A stretch of DNA of 64,000 nt from Phymatolithon calcareum (Eukaryota > Rhodophyta > Florideophyceae > Hapalidiales). The stretch spans positions 1,984,001-2,048,000 of the forward strand of contig OZ345375.1 in assembly GCA_977006965.1 (NCBI GenBank), read 5' to 3'. The position numbers and the translations under genes were made by a program. The notes beneath the pieces are model-generated. The model had not been told where the DNA came from and did not search any database. It saw nothing but the letters and a program-made list of their open reading frames with translations. Positions 53,510 through 64,000 of the stretch are shown in pieces (the first letter of the stretch is position 1; every line of letters begins with the position of its first letter).

Positions 53510-55697
53510 CTAATTCAAGTCCTCCTGCGCCATGTCTTCACTCACGCGTTGGATCACTCTTGCGCTCCGGGCCGTGTTCATCGCCACGGAGACCGACTGC
53601 TCGTCCCAGTAACCTTTGTTCTCTTTAAGAAACAGCAGGGCTTCTAGTAATAACGGTGTCATCCTCTTGCGATTGTCTGTCAAAACATTCTTGGCCACCG
53701 ACCAAAGCCTCTCCACCTCGGCAATTGATCCAAGAATAAAGTCGCAATTTATATAAGTCTGATGGACTTCGGCACGCTTGCGCTTTTTTACGGCAATTCT
53801 TTCCGCCATCGACAGCTGGCCTCCAGCCGATCCGCCGATGGAGCTTGTTATACCGTCATCGTGTTCCAGTTTGAGCTTCTTGCATGCATCCTTCTCTTCA
53901 TTTGTCATAGTATCGGACTCACCCCGCTGTATCTTAACAACTCCCGAGTCGAATGCTGGGTCACACACAATTGATGCACGTGATGCAATGTAGTGTTTTC
54001 CAAGCTGACATCGGTATAATGGTGAGTTGACATCGTACTTGCACTCTCCACTGCTGAAATTAACCCATAAAGAGCTAAGCGACAGTCCGACAACGAAGCA
54101 CCGCGCTTCTGTAGTTCCAGAGTTACCTCGTTGATTTGCTTAAACTGACTTGCGTACAGCATAGCAAAGCATTGGAATTATTTATTTATTTTTATTCTTT
54201 TCTCGAAAAGTGTCGAGAATAAATAATTTATTGTTGAACGCAGAAGCAATAAATTATTGTATTCAAGTTCAGTGAGGTATAAATAACTGGTTATTCCCCG
54301 AATTATTAGATCCTTCATGCTACTTTCTGTCGCGATAGAATAACCGGATCGAAAAAATGAGGAGTCCGATACAATAATTGTCGCAACCACGACGATCTCA
54401 ATAAATACAATAAATAATCGAGACTCAGGAATAAATTATTGGAACAATAATTTAAATAATTACAATAGCAATTATTTTTTCCAATGCTTTGCAGCATAGA
54501 TCTGTTGCGGAACTGCTCGCTCTCGTCCATAGTTATCGTTGCTCCTTCCGCATTTGCCACGTCGATTAACTGCTCGCGTATGCGGTTGAATCGCTTGAGC
54601 ATATGATACTTTCCGGACCAACGCGTCTCATTATGCATAACTGGAGCCAATTCAGTAAGGTTGCGTAATATTGCTCGGTTCTTCAGTTTTTTGCAGTCCT
54701 TCATCGTTGCATGCACTGAGTCTATCGCTGCTTGGAGTCTATCATCACTGACAACCATCTTGTTCACCTCTAGGTTGAGCTTATGACTAGCACAGCTAAC
54801 ATGAGCGATTTCCATAAGCCTGGCGATTGACTTGTTGACATTGCAGTTGTCGGCAACCTGAAAAACTGCCCACGTATGCACGTTGACCCCGAAGAAGTCG
54901 AACACGTCTTCTAGTTGACGCACGTGAGCGTGTGCGTTGAATGTAGTGGTTTCAAGATGCGACATGCCTCTTTGAACATCATCATCTTCTACCTTCGCAA
55001 TAGGACTCACAGACAGAAGCACAATAGCGAGCTCTTCATTCTCGCGCGCGGTGCCTCTTTCCAGCATCTTCACACGTCTCATGAACAAGCCGTATACACC
55101 CAAGTAATGAGTCCCATTGGCGGTCCAGCCATCGTGCATAATGGCTCCTTTGGTACCAGCAATATCGTCTCTGATTCGCAGTTCGGCGAGCTCAACGAGC
55201 TTGAATAGTGTCTCTTTGAATATCCGAGTTGAGAACTTCTCACGGAAGCACGAAAACTTGCGATATTCCTCGCTTTGAACATGTGAAACCGGCAATGACA
55301 TGTAGACCACAAGTCTAATGTACCCGTACATGGCCTTCTCCTTGCCAGTTGCGAGAAATGTCATTGGTGAATGAGTGGCGATAAACGAGCTTGCTTGGCG
55401 GCGGCGTAGACTGGCCAGCGCATCTCTGTAGACCTGAAAAAGGTGATCTTCGCTTCTTCCAGATATGCAACTCTTCAGGTGGCTGTATGGGTTAGTATAC
55501 CCCCTTCCTTTTTCAAAAGCGATTTCACCATTATCTCGGCAGTCAGGACCTTTCGGGCAGAGAAGGATGTTAAAAGGCACTTTATAGCGTGTTATTCCAG
55601 TTCTACGAGACTGCACATCGCGTTCTTCTTCACGTAGCTTCTGCGTTAGCACCTCAACAACTTCTTTTGGGCCTGTTTTGCGTCCGCTGCTTGACAT
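53510..55697 (-). pseudogene. hAT transposase, nearly complete, MITE-interrupted
   Basis: The probable start is MSSSGRKTGPKEVVEVLTQK at 55697; a longer open frame runs upstream to 56015. Order: zinc finger CPKGPDC and GRGYTNPYSHLKSC (about 55565-55470), MYGYIRLVVYMSLPVSHVQ (about 55335-55275), GTKGAIMHDGWTANGTHYLG (55155-55097, with the DGW motif holding a catalytic Asp), VADNCNVNKSIARL and HVSCASHKLNLEVNK (54860-54770), then NETRWSGKYHMLKRFNRIR (54638-54580). The 327-bp MITE sits at 54165-54491; beyond it the same frame resumes with YASQFKQINEVTLELQKRG. A one-base shift near 53998 separates this from the dimerisation domain (SIAEVERLWSVAKNVLTDNR, TPLLLEALLFLKENKGYW), ending at 53510. Just two lesions separate this copy from an intact gene. 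Confidence 0.92.
54165..54491. mobile_element. hAT-type MITE, 327 bp, target duplication CAGCATAG
   Basis: CAGCATAG at 54157-54164 and 54492-54499. Inverted ends CAAAGCATTGGAA / TTCCAATGCTTTG. AT-rich and non-coding. Its removal restores the transposase frame exactly. Its ends differ from those of the surrounding hAT, so it was moved by another hAT family. Confidence 0.95.
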
Positions 55698-56466
55698 TCT
55701 GGACGTAGTGTTTCTGAAGACCAATTCGCAGGAGTGTGAAATCCAAGAGATCGCGTGAGCAAGACAACATTCAAGAGCAATTTCCGAGTCAATGCCGGTC
55801 GACGTGTCTGTAATTATGAGAGCAGAATTCCTGACAGTAATCGGATGCCCCAGATTCGGGTGGCAATACGATAACTGTGTGGGGAGCTTCTGTAACCCTT
55901 TTCCGTAAATTTCCCTTACAGATCCTGTACCGCAGCGCTGTACGGCGATCTTGCCAGCGCCGAGGAGGGCAAGGGTGTACCTTGATTTTCGATCATATGC
56001 CATCACTTTTTGCAATAGCTATTGCAATAAGCACCTCTCAGGACAATTAAGACTTTATTGCAATATAATGCAATAAATTGCAATAAAAATAATAAAAATA
56101 ATATTGGTACCAAGCGTGTCCAGAATGTACATATGCTCCGGGGGAGGTGTTGAAACCCACTTAACTCCCACGAAGATAAAAAGGAAGACTGCAGGTGGCA
56201 TGATGACTACTTTTGATGTGCAAAACAACTGCAGAGTCTGCCGAGTTAAGGAATGACCCTCGTGTGTTTATCATGTAATAGGCTTGATGGCGCCACAATC
56301 AACATATTTGGCACTTAAACTGGTAAAAACTGTTTTGCTAAGCATGCTGAACACATCCATGAGCTTGATGCTTTTGATGAGTCTAATAATGAGTAGTTTT
56401 CGTTGGCAAAAATTAATGATTCTCATTCCCTCAATTGAGGGAAAATTCGCGTCGCATAGACACTAG

Positions 56467-57915
56467 GTGACCGAAGTAAGCCAGGCCATCATACATGTGG
56501 ATCATAGCAGTAGCTATGGAAGCTTCACGCAAAGCAGGTGTTGCTTCGTCAAGCTTATTTTAAAGTGTGGAGTGCATATGGAGCAGCACCGTAGAAAATT
56601 GAAGCGAAACCATTTACTGATTCCTGTTACTCTGTAAATCACTCATGTAGAATCTGATGGGGTTAGATTCGGCTAAAGTCCCTGCACTTCACCCAAACAG
56701 GTGCAAAGTGCTAGGGTACTGTTTTTCTAGAAACAGCCAGGCATTATTACAGGGCACCACACTTTGCACTTATGTAGGAGAAGGTGCGCTCCTGAGGCTA
56801 TAAATAGCGCTCCCCAGAAACACTAGAAGTAAAAGGAGGCAACCAAGCCAATACGCATAGTTGCTGTGCTGGACCCCAAGTAAGAGGTCTCATCAGAATC
56901 ATCACACTCTATTGAGCGCGGCGGGCAATCTCTGCCCCTCTACTTCTCGAATGCCTCTCGCATCTTCTTTTCAAATCAGGACTCGGACTGGCGCTTGGGC
57001 TTGGATACGTTATGCTCGGACTAGAGCATATCAATACAGCGCCCTCATCTCAGCATGTCAGCCCGGAGCAGCAGTGGCGCTCAATGCCATTCGACATATT
57101 GTATTGGTTGCCCTTCGTGGACCCGTCTCCGTCCTTGGGTAACTTACACCACGATGGTCCTCTATTTTAGTACATCGCCTAATGACACCTTTTTCATTTT
57201 CCCTTACGATTAGAAGTAGTTGGTTACATTCACAGAAAGCCCTGGATGACCTGCCTGAATTCAACAGGGATCCCAATTGTCTGCCACACTCGTTACGTAG
57301 TCATTGACCTCCTCCTCTGTTGGGTAAAAGGCACTACCATTCAAAGAATTACCGAAAAGCACTCTGGACTGCACACACGGCCAAGCTTGTTTTTTGGTGG
57401 TTTTTACAAGGGCTATTGGTCAGCATTTGGGTGTTTCCCTCGACGAGGTCTCCGACACCGCATCTTACGAGTAAATTAGCCGAGTTGAACAAATTTTGCA
57501 GAATGATAAATGTATCCCCTGCAGCAAGAACCGATGTAGCTGCCGCAAGATGACCCTGCTGTTCGGCACTTGGAGCTGAAGTAGCTGTATCACTATGCAG
57601 GGTTGACGTTCCGTCTGGATTTGGTAACTTGGATGAGTTGTAGAAGAATTAGTCCCAACAGGGCGAGAGCAGTGACATTAGTCGGCATTGCGAGAGCTTA
57701 GAGCTTGACAAGTCGAGGCAAGACGCTGGTTCGCCCTGGCACATTTCGTCGCGAGATTGCGGTTCACGTCTAGAGAGGCCCGGTACGTTTCAAAATAGAG
57801 TCAACCGACTTGAGGGGATGACATCAACCCAAGCGTTGCTCAAGGGGAATCTGCCCCGTTACTCACAGTGAGGTCTTGGGTGCTTTTAAAATAAATCAAC
57901 ATATATCCCCTCAAG
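56467..57915. other. Unassigned, with promoter-like repeat and LINE tail
   Basis: 56700-56775: AGGTGCAAAGTGC and its inverse CACTTTGCACTT bracket about 50 bp. 56800-56900: GGCTATAAATAGCGC (TATA box) and, about 65 bp later, GCTGGACCCCAAGTAAGAGG followed by TCTCATCA, shared with 62990-63020. Frames at 56861-57142 and 57246-57553 look protein-like in places but show no known motif. A LINE tail (TTTTAAAATAAATCAACA) is at 57888-57905. Confidence 0.4.
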
Positions 57916-58109
57916 GGAAATCCTGAGGGTATGACATGAAACCAAGGAAGACTCGACGGCTGTAAGTCCGAGTGGATTCCGACGTTTCAGGGCATTCTCG
58001 AAGGAGTACCGGCGAGCAACGCCTGGGCTGATGTCATTCCCGATGAGGAGGTTGAGAACCTGCTTGTCTCACGTTTTCTCGAACGGCTAAAACAGCACCG
58101 AAGCACATG
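57916..58109. other. Short spacer
   Basis: No feature recognised. Confidence 0.4.
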
Positions 58110-58208
58110 GGGATATTTGATGATTTTATTTTGAGAGCTCCCACAGCCTCACCTTGGAGTAACGGGGCAGCTCTTGCGATATTCTCTTAGCTAAAGTCCT
58201 CTGGCTAC

Positions 58209-60860
58209 TCAACACGTTCTTGATTCGTAATTCTCTCCCAACAAGAGCTCCTGTGAGTCTCTTACACTCAACTCTATTTCTGTACTCATCTTCGAGGACG
58301 CTAGAGTACGTTGTAAGGCGACTAGTTCGATCATCACGGTAATCCCGCAGTAGGAACCCAATACGGATTTTCTCCTTAAACGTGTTGTTCTTTCTCCTAT
58401 GTAAAGGATCCCTGGTACCTTGCCTCCAGTAGGAATCTTCATTGATCTGCCTTCTTCTTCCTTGTCCCATACCTTACTTGTTTCTTCTCTCCTCCTCTTC
58501 TTCGTGACAGATCTCTCCTGGGCTTTCTGAAGGGCTTGTCGCAAGTCTTCATAAATCTTGAGATATTCAATATCCTTCATTTCTTCCTTTATGTCCTCAT
58601 CTCTTCCAAAGTACTCTTCTGTTTCTTCAAGGCGCTTTTTGTGTCTTACCAGACTTAATGCAAACCTTTCTGCTTGATGACGTCTCCTCATCTTTGGTGG
58701 TCCCAGTCGGCAGAACTCGCGTTCGCAAAAGAAGGCACGAGGCTCGAAGCAAGAAGAAAGAGGAAAATTCCGTGCGACAAACCGGATGAGATCCCGGCCA
58801 TCCTCAGGTTTACCAAGGTGAGACATCGACAGCTGGCCATAAAATACGCAAGCGGAAGGTTCCCTCAAGTGAGCACGACGCTAATATCGAATACATTCGG
58901 AACGGCAGCAGAGCGCCACATGGAGATCATACGTATGAACCTAACAAAGTATGAACTAGACTCCGGAGAAATGATAAGAACGGAAAAGGCATTAGACTCC
59001 ATACTACTCTACAGCGTCACCATAATTGACAATATGGAAAACGACGAGTCCCTGTATTAGGGACCAGGCGATATACTAGAATGAACAAGTTACGAAAAGA
59101 TCCTCCCGTACAGTCTTAGGAGTGTTAATGAGGGCTTTCAAATAAACAACTAAACAGTTGCAACAAAAAAAATTCGGTCCCGGCGGTGTTCGGCATATTT
59201 TCCGAAAACATTTTTGTAGAACAAGCCCTCTGCCGACTCGATTGCTGAGAGCAATCGATTTGTCATTGGAGTCACGTGTAGCGCATACTCCTATTTCGCG
59301 ATGCTTAGCGATTTAAAGATCCTGATGCATGTCTCGGGTTTGAATCCTCGAACAGTCACTCCAAGCTCCCGAAGCTTATGTAAACATCCTGCAGCATTTC
59401 GAACTCTTGCTATGGCCGTGTCATCCGTAATACCCTTGTGATTCATGCTTACCCCAAGATACGAGAGTCTCCAGGCTTGATGCAGTTCTCGTCCCGCCAA
59501 GTAAAATGTGTGCTTCTGAAGCTCTTTGTACTTAAGAACTTTTCTTTTTCCTGGTTTTGTGTTCCATTTCATGCCGTTTTCGCTTGCTCAAATGGTCGCT
59601 ATATCAAGAAGTTTCTGCATTCCTCGTCCTGTCTTCGCTTGAAGCTGAACATCATCTGTGAACAATTGCACTGGGCTGTCTGAAACGTTTCCGTCTGTAT
59701 TGGAGACGGCTTCTGGGAATGTGTCCATGAATATATTGTATAGGCATGGACTAAGCGGGGAACCTTGAGGCACTCCTCGGTCGATGATACACCACGTTTC
59801 TGTCTCGTCTCCAGCTGATGTGACCCATGAGGATTTTAACAGGTACGCAACCATCCTTGTTTTCTCTTCAGGAAGTTTTCACCGTCAGCCTCTTCATGAG
59901 GATATCCCTTGGCTCACTATCGTATGCCGCGGATAGGTCGAGAACTGCCATGAACGAATCACCCTTTTTCATTGTACTTTTTGCCCGGTGTATAGCGAGA
60001 TATGTGCTTCTGCCTTTCCGAAAACCCAGCTGAACCTTGTTGAAGCGGTAGTTCTCGCGTATGTATGCGTCTAGAGCTGAGTCAATAATTTTCCTGGCTT
60101 GACTTAAAAGATATATGGGCCTGTAATTTGCTGCGACATGAGCTGGGCCTTTCTTGTATAAGGGAATCAGATTTGCTTGGCGCCATGCCAGAGGAAGACA
60201 TTTGAGTCTCCCGCATGTTTCCCATAATGCTAGCATTATTTCGAGCCCCGCTTCTTTGTTCGCGTGCAACATTTCGACCGCAACTCCGTCGGGACCTACG
60301 GCCTTCCCCTTCGGTGCTCTGTTGAATGCTCTTGCTACGTGCCGCTTCATTGCCCTATTGAGTGTAAAAGTACGCAATGGCAGATTCCAGTCTTCTTCTG
60401 CGTTACGCATACTTGAGATGTATGCTGAGAATTTGCTTGGGTGGACAGGAGCCCCGAGAGCTTTGTTTGCTCCTTTCCTTCGGGATTTTGACTTCATGAT
60501 CTTGCTTGTGGTGTTCGCCGCCTCGCTCGGCCCCATTTTCTCAACCTCCTCAAGTTATCTTTCAAATTGGTCGCATTTGGCTTTTCTCACCTTCGTCTTG
60601 AACAACATTTTCACCTCTCGAAGAGCTTTTTTGTCCCCTTCGAGGCCTGTTCTCCTCTAAATCTTATATTGCCGGGTTCTTTTCTTGGCCAGATTGTCGA
60701 TCTCCTTGTGCCAAAAATTTTTAAATCTCGGGGGCCTCGGCTTAGACAATGTGCACAGCTCCATCAGTTTTTCCAGAAAAACATTATACTAGTCCTTCAA
60801 TTCCCATTTGTCAGTACAGTCATGCAGCTGCTCTATCATGCCCGGTACCCACTTCGACAT
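58209..60860 (-). pseudogene. NL-B ORF2: linker, RT and C-terminal domain
   Basis: Order from right to left: the post-endonuclease WVPGMIEQLHDCTDKWELKD and FWHKEIDNLAKKRTRQYK (60840-60665); from 60536 MGPSEAANTTSKIMK, ALGAPVHPSKFSAYISSM, KGKAVGPDGVAVEMLHANKE, WRQANLIPLYKKG, NYRPIYLLSQARKIIDSALD, FNKVQLGFRKGRSTYLAIHR and MAVLDLSAAYDSEPRDI; then VPQGSPLSPCLYNIFMDTF and catalytic FTDD (59651-59662); the thumb WRLSYLGVSMNHKGITDDTA (59480-59420). After the NL-C insert the tail runs from CRLGPPKMRRRHQAERFALS (about 58730) to 58209. These are standard RT blocks 0-7. A stop near 60560 and shifts near 59870, 59580 and 58400 inactivate it. Confidence 0.92.
58728..59172 (+). mobile_element. LINE NL-C-like tail inserted into NL-B
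   Basis: The plus frame to 59060 encodes KIPCDKPDEIPAILRFTKVR, QLAIKYASGRFPQVSTTLIS and ends EKALDSILLYSVTIIDNMEN then DESLY, a diverged relative of the domain at 50330-50599. The tail is GGGCTTTCAAATAAACAACT then A-rich to about 59172. TTCG is present on both junctions. Confidence 0.8.
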
Positions 60861-60917
60861 TTCTTCTCTGCCGAAGCACATGCTGACTGTCGGCTTAACG
60901 GCTGTGATTTTTACTGA

Positions 60918-61689
60918 CCGCACCGTTCGAAGTCAGCAACATCAGTCAACATACAAGGAACACAGGCGCACTGCCGGTGGTAGTTTTACAGAAAGTGAAG
61001 CAAAAATTAGTGTACTGCCCCATTGCAGTGCGAAAGGCATCAACCTTCATCGCATCGCCCTTGATTTTACGTGGTTATTTTTCAAGCCGCCTACTGCGAC
61101 TCAGGGCAGCAAGACACGCTGAGCGGGAGAAGGTGCTGGTCAAAGACAACAAGAGATGCACAAAAAGCTGTGAAAGCGAGAGACTAACAAGCGTACAGAG
61201 GGGCATTGGCAAGCAGGGCTGCTGAGGGCGCTGAATACGATAAAGATGGTCGCGAATCAAGCATTATAACGCGGCATTGCGCCGGTGGCAAATGTGCAAG
61301 ACGCACCAGCACTCATGGAGGCGGCGTGCAACGACTAATGCGTCCATGTGGCAGTGCGATCAATGCACGACTGGCATCTTGCTGGTAAAGGTTTCGTGCA
61401 AGCGGCCGTTGACGGACTGCTCGGGGCTGTCATGATTCTGTACGGAAAAGCTGCAGATATACACAAACGGCCCTGTTTTGACGAAGACTTCGTTTAATTT
61501 CTTCTAGCTCTGGTCAACATCTTTCTTTTTTCTGACAATTTACTTAAGAGGGCCAATGTAGGCATCACAGTTTATGGCGCAGGTCTGCGCTCTCTTGTAG
61601 CGGCCGTTTCTTCGCGCATACTCGTCGCCTTTTTCAACTACCTTCACTATTTCAGCTCAATCGCGAATCAAATTTGATAGCCTTTCGCG
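60918..61689. other. Unassigned DNA
   Basis: No gene recognised; frames at 60977-61225 and 61206-61388 have no motif. Confidence 0.35.
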
Positions 61690-62030
61690 CAACCCGTGCA
61701 CAAAAACCTAACCTGCTCTTGTACCGTTCCATTTGTTATGCACGAAGAGCATTTGACCCTTTCTCCGCGGACAGGAATTTCGAGGTGTAATCACTGGGAG
61801 TGAAAAGATAAGGGTTGGAGTTTATCTTGAAAAGGGGTGATGTCTCTGTGATGCGATGCCTCTGTCTAAGATGCGATCAGAATCGCCGCTTAAATAGGGC
61901 GGGGGCGAGCGATTGCACACCCTGCAAAAAGGGGGGGGCACTAACCGACGCTAGACTAATATTACGTTGAGTGTTAGTCTACGTCTGCGATAAATCCGTT
62001 TGTTCCTCTTGGAAGAGTCGTTCACGATAC
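61690..62030 (-). repeat. LTR-like repeat, minus orientation
   Basis: The inverse matches 1640-1850 (CTATTTAAGCGGCGAT, CACTCCCAGTGATTACA) and 62790-62960 (GACTAACACTCAAC, AGTCTAG.GTC, CAGGGTGTG.AATC). It contains a TATA-like box and a G run. Likely a solo or deleted LTR. Confidence 0.6.
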
Positions 62031-62789
62031 TGTGTTGTCAGTGTCGGTGGATAGATCACAAGGAGCCGTTGTAGAGCTCCTAGGTCGATGGTGATAATGT
62101 TGTTCCTTACACCCCTGCAACATTGCGTGTCTACAGAGGACAATGTGAGAAAATTTCGGAACTCTCGCGGCTTTTCGAATATTTTCAACCACAGCTTGCC
62201 CTACTCGGACACCTCTTCCAGCTGCAAGGCCTCCAGCTTCTCTAGAAAAATTCTCAGATGCGCGTCGCACATCAGTAATTTGTTCGCAAATTCCCGTCGT
62301 CGTGTCCCTTGCGAGCCGCCCGTTCGCCTCTGGGGAACCGCGCTGTCCGTGGCCTCGATCAAGTCCACCATCCAGGAGCGTCCTCTGTTTCGCCTCGCTC
62401 CGCACTATAAGAGGATACGAGCTTCCTGAAGGAGTATTAAGCCGCTTTGCTCCGTGGTACGAGATACATGAGCATCCCTTGTGCCTAACTCTTGTCCAAC
62501 GACCCATCTTTAGTCGATCTTGTCCGTATCCGTCGACGAAGAGGTCGGATACTCATGATCGCACTCGTGGCAGTTGGACCCGGTATCAGACCAATTTGCA
62601 CTATTATGTGCACGTTGGACACTCGGATCGACAGGATAGTGTCGGTATTCGTGGGGTGTGAAATGCAACCCCCAGCCAGTAGGTTGGAGAATCCGATAGC
62701 TTATAGGGCACCGCTCATCGCAGCGAGTAAAGTATTGCAGCTAAAGAAAGCCACAATTGGCGAGAGCGAGTGCCGACTCCTTTGCCGAC
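62031..62789 (-). pseudogene. Coding-like segment between two LTR-like repeats
   Basis: Minus-strand frames overlap (62022-62507 and its neighbour): one reads GGLDRGHGQRGSPEANGRLA, the other, more protein-like, DLIEATDSAVPQRRTGGSQG then a helical EKLEALQLEEVSEVGQAVVE. This could be a gag-like piece. I recognise no domain. Confidence 0.3.
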
Positions 62790-63020
62790 CCTGAGAGTGC
62801 AACAGAGGAACGAACGAATTAATCACAGACACCGACTAACACTCAACATACTATCAGTCTAGTGTCAGTTTGTGCCCCTCTTTTTTGTAGGGTGTGTAAT
62901 CAATTGCTTTCGCCCTTATAAGCCGTGATCCTGATCGCATCAGAGAGAGCTCACTGAGTTTCAAAGTAAACCCAGCCAAGAAGCAAAAGTGCGGTGCTGG
63001 ACCCAAGTAAGAGGTCTCAT
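62790..63020 (+). repeat. LTR-like repeat, plus orientation, with conserved downstream motif
   Basis: Starts like the repeat above (AGAGGAACGAACGAATTAAT, then GACTAACACTCAAC) but in the opposite direction, so the two face head to head across about 760 bp. After a TATAAG-type box (62916) it ends in GTGCTGGACCCAAGTAAGAG then GTCTCATCA, which recurs at 56868-56898. Confidence 0.55.
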
Positions 63021-63244
63021 CACGCGGAGTTTAGCGACATCACGGTCAGATCAAATGGCACTTCGTGTATTACATTTTCACAAAAAAACTTCTGGTGCGT
63101 GGCGGCAATCGTTGCAATTGGCTAAAGCGGTCCATGGCTTTAGAGTCTTGAATACGTTTTCTCGCTTTTCAGAATTTTTGTTCGCTAAATAAAAGATACG
63201 TTAGTTGGGCTCAGAACGCCGTGAGCAGTGTTCGCTTGGCAAAC
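63021..63244. other. Spacer
   Basis: No feature recognised. Confidence 0.4.
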
Positions 63245-64000
63245 CGAGCAATTAGGCATTCAATAGCAATAGGAATTCTCGCATGCAGTAGAAATTGAAA
63301 TTGAGGTACTTCTTGCAATACCGATTGCAATTGAAGTACATCTCGCAATTGCGATTGCAGTTAGGATTTTGCGAGAAATATTAGGCGCGCCGCAGTTTTA
63401 CCATTTCAATCTAAAGGTCATTCAATCCTTCGCGCTGCTCATCTCCTCGGATTCGCTCTTGAACACGGTCGCTATCGACATTCGCCATCGTAGACTTGAC
63501 GTCCAGTTCGCTCCAATATGCCTTATTATTTTGAGGAAGAGAATAGCCCCATAGATCATGGCGCTCGTACGGCTGCGTTTATCGCTTAATATATTCTCTG
63601 GGTGAAACCAAAGCCTTTCTATCGCACCCACCGACGCAAGAATAATATCGCAGTAATGCAGTCGTTTTTGCCCGCTGCAATCTGCCGCTTCTTACAAGCG
63701 ATTCGTTCAGATATGGGCAACATCCTTCTGACAGGACTTCGCAGTCTCGTTGCCTACAGTGCTCGTGAAGTTGGCCAGTAGTTGAGGGTTTTGCGTTCAG
63801 AGCTCTGTGGAGCTCGCGCTGCTTTTGAGGCTGCCGGAATACGAAAAAATGATATGTGTATCGCGAGCCACTCAAACTGGACTTCGGTGTGTCAAGTGAC
63901 TTCGACTGAATGCACAAACGTTTCGAAAAGCGCAATCAAAAGGTGAGTGCGATCTAAAAGTAAACGGCACGTCTCCAATTTGAATTATAATTGGAAACTA
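63245..64000 (-). mobile_element. hAT element, 3' end, running off the window
   Basis: 63245-63400 is the inverse of 34918-35065 (GCGAGATGTACTTCAATTGC-like, CAGTTAGGATT). It holds the ATTGCAAT-rich terminal region. The transposase end lies next to it, and the remainder of the element is beyond the window or deleted. Confidence 0.75.
63421..63830 (-). pseudogene. hAT dimerisation-domain fragment
   Basis: Minus frames read NPQLLANFTSTVGNETAKSC (shifted, about 63790-63730), then YCDIILASVGAIERLWFHPE, NILSDKRSRTSAMIYGAILF and LKIIRHIGANW (63660-63530). This parallels INCDFILGSIAEVERLWSVA and NVLTDNRKRMTPLLLEALLF of the hAT at 53372-56118. Stops at about 63700-63720 break it. Confidence 0.8.

Larger units (their letters stand above)
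53372..56118 (-). mobile_element. hAT transposon, 2747 bp, target duplication TCCAGAAT
   Basis: TCCAGAAT at 53364-53371 and 56119-56126. Ends CAGGGATAGTACCAATATTA and, inverse of the right end, CACGCTTGGTACCAATATTA. Both subterminal regions are crowded with ATTGCAAT-type words (53425-53510, 56015-56090), the likely transposase binding sites. It carries one transposase gene on the minus strand, interrupted by a 327-bp MITE. Confidence 0.95.
51595..56466 (+). mobile_element. PiggyBac-like DNA transposon copy C with nested hAT
   Basis: CTAG at 51595-51598 and 56463-56466. The left end TATATATGTAAAGAAC has decayed; the right end CGTCGCATAGACA is close to copy B. One CCCTCAATTGAGGG remains at each end (about 51611 and 56428). 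Sequence on both sides of the hAT insert (53372-56118) aligns to copy B around 48590-48610. Without the hAT and its duplication the element is about 2.1 kb. Confidence 0.9.
58110..60917 (-). mobile_element. LINE NL-B, largest copy, minus strand
   Basis: Runs from the end of the endonuclease (60917) to the 3' tail at about 58110-58130 (inverse AGCTCTCAAAATAAAATC). An NL-C tail in the opposite direction is inserted at 58728-59172; host sequence on both sides aligns with the uninterrupted copy at 32680-32760. It is 5'-truncated. It carries most of the RT in long open pieces. Confidence 0.9.

Noticed and set aside
1-64000. CRISPR arrays, rRNA, riboswitches, bacterial operons
   Set aside because: No regularly spaced short repeats, no rRNA-like segments and no ribosome-binding-site spacing; the whole content is eukaryotic transposon type.

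Overview
The window looks like a gene-poor, transposon-packed stretch of a eukaryotic (probably protist or algal) nuclear genome. Signs are LINE-type reverse transcriptases, a copia element primed by initiator tRNA-Met, hAT and piggyBac-like DNA transposons, MITEs with TA or 8-bp target duplications, TATA-box-like promoters, and no operons, ribosome binding sites, tRNA or rRNA genes. The style of the hAT and piggyBac-like proteins recalls oomycetes and algae (red or brown). I cannot name the lineage from sequence alone.

Only three reading frames look like possible intact cellular genes: a secreted SIMPL/DUF541 protein (11746-12456, minus), an unrecognised 465-codon coiled-coil protein (29297-30694, plus, possibly running to 30913) and a 159-codon coiled-coil protein divergent from it (28482-28961, minus). 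Broken genes include a class-V aminotransferase split by LINEs (13876-14755 and 17285-17695), a decayed second SIMPL copy (39952-40650) and a deleted paralogue of the 465-codon gene (19797-20057).

Layout. 1-7110: LINE debris of two families, with an LTR-like repeat. 7340-11500: a LINE tail cut by piggyBac-like copy A, which itself holds two MITEs. 11475-13800: duplicated locus copy 1 with the SIMPL gene and perfect palindromes. 13870-17700: aminotransferase pseudogene split by LINEs. 17830-19420: hAT remnant. 20146-26063: a complete but dead copia element whose 3' LTR carries a 999-bp solo LTR. 26069-32160: mostly anonymous DNA around the two unrecognised genes. 32160-38700: interleaved LINE tails and hAT derivatives. 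39550-42350: duplicated locus copy 2 with the SIMPL pseudogene and a LINE insertion. 42350-47290: anonymous DNA and LINE scraps. 47291-48943: piggyBac-like copy B. 49235-51300: LINEs nested in LINEs. 51595-56466: piggyBac-like copy C containing a hAT element containing a hAT MITE. 56467-64000: LINEs, LTR-like repeats in head-to-head order and a hAT end.

Nesting order can be read directly, because many insertions keep exact target duplications and removing them restores the host reading frame or homology. In these notes the LINE families have local names: NL-A (RNase H type), NL-B, NL-C, NL-D and NL-E. All positions are within this window.
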